From Massospora cicadina (lineage: Eukaryota > Entomophthoromycota > Entomophthoromycetes > Entomophthorales > Entomophthoraceae), in assembly GCA_022478985.1 (NCBI GenBank), contig JAKSZP010013561.1, positions 16,130 to 80,129 of the forward strand: a DNA stretch of 64,000 bases. Direction: 5' to 3'. The notes beneath the pieces were generated by a model. The model ran no database searches and was not told where the DNA came from. It worked only from the letters and a program-made list of their open reading frames with translations. Positions 57,077 to 64,000 of the stretch are shown piece after piece; the stretch's first letter is position 1, and every line of letters starts with the position of its first letter. Both the position numbers and the translations under genes were made by a program.

Positions 57077-58290
57077 TTAATTGCCGTGTTCTTGTGGTGC
57101 ATCAATAGAGGTTGGCAGAGATTCAGGAGGGAAATGGGTGGTAGAATTGGTTTTGATTGAGGCTTGGTAATATTGCTTGGGTAAATCCGACTCACCCATC
57201 AGGTCCTCAGGTTGGTTGGCCCAATTTAATTTATGGACAGATTCCCGAGCTGCTTCAGCCACAAATGACTTGATGTCATCCTGGGTCTGGGCAGGTGGGA
57301 TCACGGATTTGGCCATGGCCACTGCCTTAACTGCTGCTTTGCAGGCCTGCTTGTCCTTTTTGCAATCTTGAGGGGATACAGGTTTGACCTGAATATAACA
57401 CCCCTGCGCACCCCATGGGAAGGCGGCGTCAGTGTCTATATCTGGTTCATAATGTGTATTTGTACTGCCTATTGCATTGGGGAGGATTTCATTTTTGTGT
57501 GATGCCCTCCTTGGTGGGGCAGGTGTGGGCCTTGTGGCCAAAAGCATGACAAAAGGTGCAGATAGGGGGCGCTCTATCCACTGTGATGTGGAACATGCAG
57601 GATTTCTGCCCATCAATAAACATAACTGTGGTGTGGGGAATTAAGGTCAAATCTTCTGCAATGACTGCAGATGAGGTGATCACAGCAATCGCTTTGCCCA
57701 TGCTCAGGTCCTGCATGAGTGTAAAACATTGCATTTTAAAGGAGTGACTTTCACAATAGCTTTTAATCCTATCCTTGAGGTGGAGCTCCAGCACTGTGTG
57801 CTTATTGTTGTGGGGAAAAAGTCAAATGTTATAAAATTTGGTTTTACTTGGTCCACTTAGTGTACTTCATCTCAACCACTCATTGATATCCGGGAGGTCT
57901 ACCACCACATGCACCTGTGCAGCTTCATCCACTGCTTGTTTATTTTCAAACCCAAGATACAACCAACTGAGGTCATGGAGTTTGGTGCTAAGTATACTGC
58001 AGCTGGGAATTGGTCATGCACATATCCACAGAACTTTTTTCAAAGTGGCATTTGATTAATATCCAGGAAAATTAAAACCACATGCTCCACTGATGACAGG
58101 GGCTAGGAATCGGAGTATTGATGAACTGGTTACATTTTGCTTTCCAGACTAAAATCTCTGGAGAAATATTCACTGCTGATTTTTTAATTTTTACCTAGGC
58201 CTCTTGTATTGCTTAGGCATTTATGAACTTTGGATGTTGTTGAGCCCAATCCTGTGCATTTTACTTTTCAGCCCATCTGCTACCTGACAT
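57077..58290 (-). pseudogene. LINE C ORF1 (RNA-binding, CCHC), broken
   Basis: The start is the ATG at 58288-58290 ('MSGSRWAEK', compare 'MSGSSWESK' in A1), followed by a stop. Two overlapping open stretches (57489-57794 and 57077-57616) carry the rest. They include 'LELHLKDRIKSYCESHSFKM', 'DLSMGKAIAVIT', the intact knuckle 'CTFCHAFGHKAHTC' and the Ala/Lys helix 'CKKDKQACKAAVKAVAMAKS'. This places LINE C close to family A, though with many differences. RNA-binding role by family. Confidence 0.87.
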
Positions 58291-58385
58291 TGGATGCACA
58301 CTAATATCCTTGAAGAGATTATAAAACTTACCTAGTCTTAGATCTAATTTGTTACAATTAGTGATTGCAATGAGAGAGAAAAGTA

Positions 58386-58397
58386 AGGCTTAAAAAT
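58386..58397. repeat. Target-site duplication of LINE C, right copy
   Basis: AGGCTTAAAAAT, identical to 37393-37404, directly after the LINE C 5' end (minus orientation). The 46 bp from here to the G3 LTR show nothing. Confidence 0.9.
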
Positions 58398-58443
58398 GCT
58401 CTATTTAAAGCTTTTATAAAACATGTATTTTTTTGTTTGGTGG

Positions 58444-59660
58444 CGTTGGGATTTTGCCCATATTCCCAGTCAGCTAGATTACCAGAAATCGCTAAGGTAT
58501 AAATCTTTAATGTGAGGTGAATTGTAAATCGGTTGACCCTGATATTGGGGTAACTAAGTTCAAGGTATTTTAGGTTATCCGCCTGGTCAGATCTGTCAGG
58601 GATTGATCCAGATGAATGCTTAACATCTCATTGGGCAGAGTTGCCAACGAAATAGGGGCATCTGATAGTTGATTAACTATCAGTTGTACCAATTGGGATC
58701 AGTCAGGTTTCATCACTGACCAATTGGGAATTTAAGAAATAAGTTGTTAGTTAAGTGATGCCACCTGCAACTAGCGAAGCAATCTGTTAGTTCATGACCT
58801 GCCTTAATGGGTAACAAATCCCATTACCTAAGCCAGTCTCTTGCCATTTATAGTTGGTTCACTTGTATTGAGAGGAAAACGTTAGGGACATGTTTTCTGA
58901 CTCTTTCCATTTTTAGGTCTTAAGGATGTCCAATGATATAATCCTAGATAGGATGGGTAAGACCATCGCTGCTGAGATGAGGATGGGTGATTCAGTGCAA
59001 CTCCTGTCATTTTTATTGAAGAGGTGTCACCAAGGGTTGGGAACCAAATACCCCACTATAAATTTTATAGAATTCACTTTATAATAAAACTAATTTATGA
59101 CTTAATAAAGAGAAACACAACAGAGTATACAGTAAATATACTAGTTTAGTAGTAAACAGTAGTACAGAGCTTAACAGAGTTTAGTAAAAAGTATACGGTA
59201 GATATAACAACTCAGTAAACTTTATCAGCATTCATTTGTTCTATTCTTTCTCAGGGATATTATTGCTGTGTGCGATAATTGGGAGACTCTTTAAGGAAAA
59301 GAGTAAGGATCTGAGTGGAGATTTAAAAAATAATTGGAATAAAATCAGAGATTGCTGCCGACTGTGTGTCAAACTGGAGAAACTATCAATGGGAATCTAA
59401 GAGAAAATTGAGTTAGATAGTATGAGGGAATGAATCCCTATTTTGAGACATCACAAGTATTATAAGCAAAATTACTGGCTGAGCGTTGGGCTAAGATCTA
59501 GGACTTCCATTCAACTATGGATAATAGTCGTCATACTATTATCAACTGATTATATCAACTATCATACAACGTGGACAAATTTCACATAACCCTGAATCTG
59601 TTCAAGTAATAAGGTTATAGGTATTATTTGCTGAAAATAATCAATCCCAATATATTTACA
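58444..59660 (+). repeat. G3 5' LTR
   Basis: Starts CGTTGGGATTTTGCCCATAT and ends AATATATTTACA, 1217 bp. It aligns along its length with the G1 LTRs but is more diverged and about 70 bp longer. AAGTGGTGCTCATTACAGG follows at once (primer-binding region, 59661-59679). Confidence 0.93.
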
Positions 59661-59699
59661 AAGTGGTGCTCATTACAGGGGTGTAGTTGAGTTTAGAGA

Positions 59700-60600
59700 T
59701 TACTACATGATGCCCTATGAAGACGTTTCTAATTCTGGCAATATGTTACTAAGGAAGGTAACATTAGTGAAGACAGAACATCAAGTGGATCACGTTCATT
59801 GGCGTTCACCTAGTTCTGAAGTGGAGCTCCGTGTGAAGCAAATTGAAGATACTCAGTATTTGGGAAAAGGACTTTCAGCCTATATATGGAACTATCTAGT
59901 GCTGCAAGAAAACCTGTTTCACCTGACATCTACCTGAAATTAAAATTATCAGCAATGCCAACTTGGGTTAAAATTGCGTCCACTTGAAATAGTCCAGAGA
60001 TTTCAGCAGGGACAACTCAGGTTGAAATTGGGTCCGCTTTAAACAGTCCTGAGGAGTGAGTGTTTAGATGAGGTATTGGATGAGATAGAAAGCAATCCAT
60101 TAAGAGTATTGGATTGTCATACCAATGAAGATATGAAGTCAAAACAGGAAACAATTAATCCAAGATAATGGAGAGTATCGTTTGACTCAATAACACTCAA
60201 ACAATGATCAGAAGTTGCCAAAGACAAGTTCATTAATTCAGGAGAAATTGGATGAAGCTAACAAGACTAGAACAATCTGTGTAATTAAGGGGTCATTTAC
60301 GGATCCACCAGTGGATTTTTCCCCAATGTTTTGGATGGCAATGAAGGCCAAAAAGCTTTTTAGGAGAAAAATGATCTAAACAATCAAACAAAACTGTTGA
60401 ACAATGAGATATGAAGATCCCAGAATCAGTTGCCAAAATATGAGATGAAATTAGGGCTTTTTGGACAAATAACCATTCGGTATTAAAGGACTAATATATC
60501 CAAGGGTATTGCTAAAGTCAGCAAGTGTAATCTATATGTGAAGAAATAGCGCTGCTGGTTGTATAAGGAAGAAGGTCAATACTAAAAAATCAGAAGTATT
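59700..60600 (+). pseudogene. G3 gag, deleted
   Basis: An open stretch at 59707-59937 (76 aa, 'SSEVELRVKQIEDTQYLGKG') is charged like the coiled-coil start of G1 gag. Around 60290-60350, 'FTDPPVDFSPMFWMAMKAKK' matches the capsid start of G1 (about 13550). Most of the capsid that follows in G1 is missing. Near 60545-60580, 'RCWLYKEEGQY' looks like the remains of the knuckle, with Cys-to-Tyr and His-to-Gln changes. Frames are broken throughout. Confidence 0.6.
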
Positions 60601-60629
60601 GGACCTAAGAGAAAATAGTTGCAATGTTA

Positions 60630-60880
60630 CCAGAGGACCTCTGAACCATTAAATGGTTATGTCCTGAGATTTTGGTCAAGTCCCAGAAGAGGACCACTGA
60701 ACCATTTAGATATTTAAATCTTAAAAAGATAAGATATTGAACCATGATAACTGGTTGGTCAGAGTATACCTATGACCCAGTTTGGATATAGGGGAAAATA
60801 AGGACCTCTGAACCTTTTTGTAGGTTAAAAGTCCCATTGCAAAAGAAAAAAAATATATAAAAAAGACATAAAATATTAAA
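60630..60880 (+). repeat. Extra copy of the G1/G3 repeat tract, misplaced between gag and pol
   Basis: Units of GGACCTCTGAACC and GGTCAAGTCCC, ending with the same A-rich run that follows the tract in G1 (about 18390-18420). In G1 this tract occurs once, after integrase. Here it replaces the protease region. Confidence 0.75.
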
Positions 60881-60889
60881 AAATCGATT

Positions 60890-61207
60890 TAATTGGTCCA
60901 TGACTTTTGGATTAGGAAGCAATGAGAAATCCCAATGGCTGAACCAAGAAAATTCCACAATTTTGGGACCCTCAATGAGATGGAATTATTGGCCAGGGTA
61001 ACTGAGAGTATTATCCTATTGGTTAAAAGAGAGCAACTCACTGATCTGAAAGATGGATAGCAAGAGGAGGTGCTCAAATTGTTCGAAAAGTATTAGGAAG
61101 TATTCGCCCAGGATGACCACAATTTGGGATGCATGAAATATGTGGTCCACAAGGTCAATACTGGGAAAATTTGCCCATCTGGATGAGACCAATTTGACAG
61201 TCAAAGG
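60890..61207 (+). pseudogene. G3 protease-RT linker and RT start
   Basis: Aligns with G1 15450-15700: 'LLARVTESIILLVKREQLTD', 'EEVLKLFEKY' and 'EVFAQDDHNLGCMKYVVHKV'. It ends at about 61207 just where the RT fingers begin, and the next base belongs to the end of RNase H. Stops are present. Confidence 0.8.
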
Positions 61208-62480
61208 TGATTGAGAGGGGGCTTCTCACCAGAATGTGGATGGCTTATTGCGGTTATCAATGGTCCAGATGGTATACAGCAGGCGGATGAGTTATTCCAG
61301 GGAATGGTCGTTGGAGAAATCAGAAACAAGCCCTGAGAAATCCAAAGTGCACTTCAAAAAGCGATGTAAAACACCAAGACTATGGATGGACAAGTGTTAA
61401 AGATGATTAATGGGAAGCAGTTACTATTCCCAAAGCCATCAGAAAGAGCACTATTATACAAGCCGCTTATAAGGTTGTCAGGCATGGAGGTCTGAGAAAG
61501 ATAACTGATATATTACCAGTACTACTACTGGGAGTCAATCAACTATGATGTTGCTGACACTAGCTTGTTGTGTGGAGTGCCAGCTGCACAGGCCACATAA
61601 GAATACAACTGGATACTGACTGGTTTGCCCTGGATTTGCTTGGCATACAGTGTCCATCAAAGTGATGGGACTGCTGACAATGAGCACAGGGGGAGTCAAG
61701 TACATAATAGTTGCAATTGATCATTTGATGAGATGGGTCAAGACAAAGGCCCTGGTGAATGTGGATGCTACCAGTACCACGAAGTTCACCTGGATCAAGT
61801 AGTATACTAACATGGATGCAACAGGTTCTGCTTAACGACAATGGGACAAACTTCACATCTCATGTGATCCCACGGTTAAATGAGATAATGGAAATCCAAG
61901 GAGTCATGTCTGTACCCTACTGGCCAGAAATGAACAGACTGGTGGAATGAATTAATGAAACGCTGGACATGACGCTGAGGAATCTGGTCGCAGGAAGAAC
62001 TTCTGCGTGGAGAAAGTTCCTGAGTTCAGTGACGTTTTCCTACAATATCAGTCATCTTACAGCAATGGGAAAAACGCCGTTTGAGTTTCTATATGGTAAG
62101 AAGGCCGTGTTGCCACCAATTTATATTTGGTGGTGGACTCCAACATTGGGGATGAATGCTGAGCAGTACATGAACCAATTGACAAATATCCTGGTTAAAA
62201 TGCAATTGAAAGCATTCAATATGACTTTGAAGAAAGGGATACAAGCGAAAATGACAGACAATAAGAACTGACTGGCCTTATCAGGATAATGAATAGGTGA
62301 AAAAGTTGCCTATTGTGATAGGCATGGTTTTGGGAGAAGAAACAAATTGGATGCGTTGTTGTCAGGTCCATTTGAGATTATTGCTAAAATGCAATGGACT
62401 CCTACTCTATCGAGAATTTCTTGGATGGAAGAGTGGTAAATTGAGTCCATGCTACATATTTAAAGTGATGTATCAATGAA
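61208..62480 (+). pseudogene. G3 end of RNase H and integrase
   Basis: From 61208 the sequence matches G1 16886 onward. The integrase zinc domain is recognisable near 61455-61590 ('CGVPAAQAT' in one frame, C-x2-C present as 'CVEC'). Core: 'LMRWVKTKALVNVDATSTTK', 'LNDNGTNFTSHVIPRLNEIM' (61759-61950, second Asp kept) and 'NRLVE' with the Glu kept. The first Asp position reads 'SIKVMGLL' (Lys). A 100-codon stretch at 61969-62271 covers the core end and C-terminal part ('TPFEFLYGKKAVLPPIYIWW'). It is interrupted by stops. Confidence 0.85.
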
Positions 62481-62499
62481 AAAATAACAAAAAAAGAGT

Positions 62500-62660
62500 T
62501 CCCAAAGGACTGCTGAACCATTAAGTTGGTTATATCCTAATAATTAGGTCAAGTCTGAAAAAAGGACCTCTGAACCATAGATAACTGGAAGGTCTAAAAA
62601 TACCTAGGATCCAGTTTGGGGAGAAAAAAAAGATGGACCCTAAAACAAAACAAGGTCAAG
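62500..62660 (+). repeat. G3 repeat tract in its normal place
   Basis: Same unit types as G1 18170-18400 (for example 'GGACCTCTGAACCATAGA'), following integrase, then the A-rich strip to about 62750. Confidence 0.75.
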
Positions 62661-62749
62661 TTCCATAAAAAAAAGCAAAAAAAGTTTAGAAATTTGGAAA
62701 AAAAACCGCATAGAAAGTCACCAATATATTTTTTTAATTTTTTATTGTT

Positions 62750-63192
62750 TATCCTCAATTTAGGGGATGCTTCCGCGTATGTCGCCTCTTGGGGGAGAGA
62801 GGATGGATCAATGTAGAAGTGAATAACCTGTCAAAATCTATGTGAGGTCAGATGCAAGCGAGGGCTAGACCTACATAAAACCAAGTTCATTGAGTGGATG
62901 TAGATCCCTGTGAGAAAGTGACTAGGGGAAGGGAAATTAAGATGTTGGAAGAAGCCAATTGTGATACCCCAGAGTGGGGAGGAAAGCAGTAGTACAGGAA
63001 GAGGCAGTCAGCAAATAACCCTGAGTATTCCAAATATGGTACCAAAGCCAGAAGATTAATCATGTGCACTTGCCAAAAGTCTTCAACAATAACACTGGAC
63101 ATATGGGCTGGCAGCAAACAAGGGATACTAGAAGGGGGTTGTTGAATCATGCCCCTGTAAAAATTTACTAGTTTGTTCTTATTGGCAAACAA
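62750..63192 (-). pseudogene. Antisense ORF of G3 (aORF), truncated and joined to LTR sequence
   Basis: An open stretch of 101 codons (62887-63192) on the minus strand. The first 12 residues come from the inverted LTR at 63156-63795; from 63155 downward the sequence is aORF. It reads 'PPSSIPCLLPAHMSSVIVED', 'VPYLEYSGLFADCLFLYYCF', 'SQLASSNILISLPLVTFSQG', matching G1 18427-18869 block by block. More aORF remnant continues after the stop to about 62750. The upstream two thirds of the aORF are lost with the 3' end of G3. Confidence 0.65.
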
Positions 63193-63795
63193 CCCTAGTG
63201 ATATTTTTACTGCACAGGTTCAATTTCCTCGTGCACCTCGCGTTGTAAAGAATATATTATCTTATAATAGTATGGAGAATATTATCTGTAGTTGAGTTGT
63301 AACTATTACCAGGCCCAATGGTTTGTCCGGTATTTCCAATTAAACACTTGATAGTTATATTTATAGGGATTCATTCCCTGCAATATTGTCCACCTGATCT
63401 TCGTCAAGATCTCCTGATGACAGTTTCTTTCAGCCCAACACACAGTCAGCAGCAATCCCTTAGTTGTAGTTCCCTTTGTCTCTAGAACCCCGCTCAGATC
63501 TCTACTCTTCTCTCTGAGAGTCTACCAATTATTGCCTTCTGCAATAATATCCTTGAAATGAAACTTCACACTGGATGCTGATAGTCTAACAATAACTGAG
63601 TCTACAATAAAACTAAAAATGTTTTTCATAGTACTAGTTGTTTTTATAGTAATACTTGCTTTTTATTTTTTATTTATAGTGAATCCTAGGGAATTTATAG
63701 AGGATTCAGCCGTCTAACTCTCAGTTGACACCTCTTCAATGAAATGGCGGCCGTTGCTGTTGAATCACCCTTCCTCATCTCAGCTGTCATGGTTG
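63156..63795 (-). repeat. Inverted LTR fragment of the G1/G3 family
   Basis: On the minus strand it matches the last 640 bp of the G1 LTR and ends TTTTTACA at 63156, directly abutting G3 aORF sequence. Landmarks: TTTTTACTGCACAGGTTCAA (63206 on +) and GTTGCTGTTGAATCACCCTTC (63750 area). The first part of the LTR is missing. It is a solo-LTR remnant or the edge of another element inserted tail-to-tail. Confidence 0.88.
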
Positions 63796-64000
63796 GATGA
63801 CATAATAGTAGGCACTGATGCCAGAGATAAGGCTGGGCGACAGGAGGCCCAGAAGATAAAGCTTTAGGCTCTCCCTGACCTAAAGCACACCTTAGATCAA
63901 TGCTGGGTGCAGGCCAAGCATGCCCAGGTTGATACTGATGGGATGCAAAATGCCCAGCCTCTTATCTCAGCCCAGGCCTTGAAACAAACGATTTACATTT
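63796..64000 (+). other. Unassigned end of window
   Basis: A plus-strand frame with one stop reads as a helical, Gln/Ala/Lys-rich stretch ('GRQEAQKIKL', 'LDQCWVQAKHAQVDTDGMQN'). It could be the start of a gag-like or other coding remnant. Not recognised. Confidence 0.3.

Larger units (their letters stand above)
37405..58385 (-). mobile_element. LINE C, split by a solo LTR and by Gypsy GM
   Basis: One minus-strand LINE related to family A. Its pieces are 55992-58385 (5' UTR, ORF1, endonuclease), 41387-41460 (EN-RT linker) and 37405-40166 (RT to 3' end). The pieces join in order: the 74-bp middle piece encodes 'ASVVIMHMLTEVDHLDF', matching 'ATSAVILRALAELSHLES' of LINE A. Summed, they give about 5.22 kb, as expected for a full LINE. 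A 12-bp target duplication flanks the whole. The 5' end on the minus strand is TTACTTTTCTCTCTCATTGC, as in A1 and A2. Confidence 0.93.
58444..63155 (+). mobile_element. Ty3/Gypsy element G3, deleted and rearranged, 3' end cut off
   Basis: Same family as G1. It holds a 5' LTR (58444-59660), primer-binding region, gag with an internal deletion, a misplaced repeat tract (60630-60880), the protease-RT linker, a deletion of RT and RNase H at about 61208, integrase, the normal repeat tract (62500-62660), an A/T strip and part of the antisense ORF. At 63155 it is cut by an inverted LTR. The first base of the LTR is C where G1 has T. No target duplication can be tested because the 3' end is missing. 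Confidence 0.9.

Noticed and set aside
1..64000. CRISPR array, rRNA operon, prophage or bacterial operons
   Set aside because: No regularly spaced short repeats, no rRNA-like sequence and no tightly packed genes with ribosome binding sites; the content is eukaryotic retrotransposons.

Overview
The window is 64 kb of layered, mostly dead retrotransposons. I find no host gene, rRNA, CRISPR array or convincing tRNA. Two superfamilies account for most of it. One is non-LTR elements (LINEs) of about 5.2-5.3 kb, with a CCHC zinc-knuckle ORF1 and an endonuclease/reverse-transcriptase ORF2. The other is Ty3/Gypsy LTR elements of about 9.3-9.5 kb. Nearly every reading frame is broken. The protein types, repeat density and decay pattern suit a large repeat-rich fungal genome; a basidiomycete is my guess, but the taxon cannot be fixed from this sequence.

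Layout, left to right. 1-2640: minus-strand Gypsy relic G0. 2840-8106: LINE A1 (+). 8117-10560: degraded sequence with a gag-like remnant, a possible tRNA-derived SINE head and an AT-rich codon-like patch. 11090-23660: Gypsy G2 (+), split in its RNase H domain by complete Gypsy G1 (11826-21342, two LTRs, 5-bp duplication CATCT). 24424-29652: LINE B1 (-) with a perfect 17-bp target duplication. 29670-31944: unassigned. 31945-37229: LINE A2 (+). 37405-58385: one LINE (C, minus) blown open by later insertions. 58444-63155: Gypsy G3 (+), heavily deleted and rearranged. 63156-63795: an inverted LTR fragment that cuts off G3.

The LINE C nest can be fully parsed. LINE C has a 12-bp target duplication at its two ends, 21 kb apart. 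Inside it sit a 1.22-kb solo LTR (40167-41386) and a complete minus-strand Gypsy, GM (41461-55991). GM's 5' LTR in turn carries LINE B2 (50575-55792, 20-bp duplication). Removing the insertions leaves a LINE of about 5.22 kb, the size of its relatives, so the order of events is well supported.

The most interesting signal is a conserved reading frame antisense to gag-pol, between integrase and the 3' LTR of three Gypsy elements (G1, GM, G3). In G1 it is the longest open frame of the whole element although it runs backwards. Patches of its protein align between elements whose LTRs look unrelated. An A/T-rich strip separates it from integrase in each copy. It matches no family I recognise and is the best candidate here for an undescribed component.
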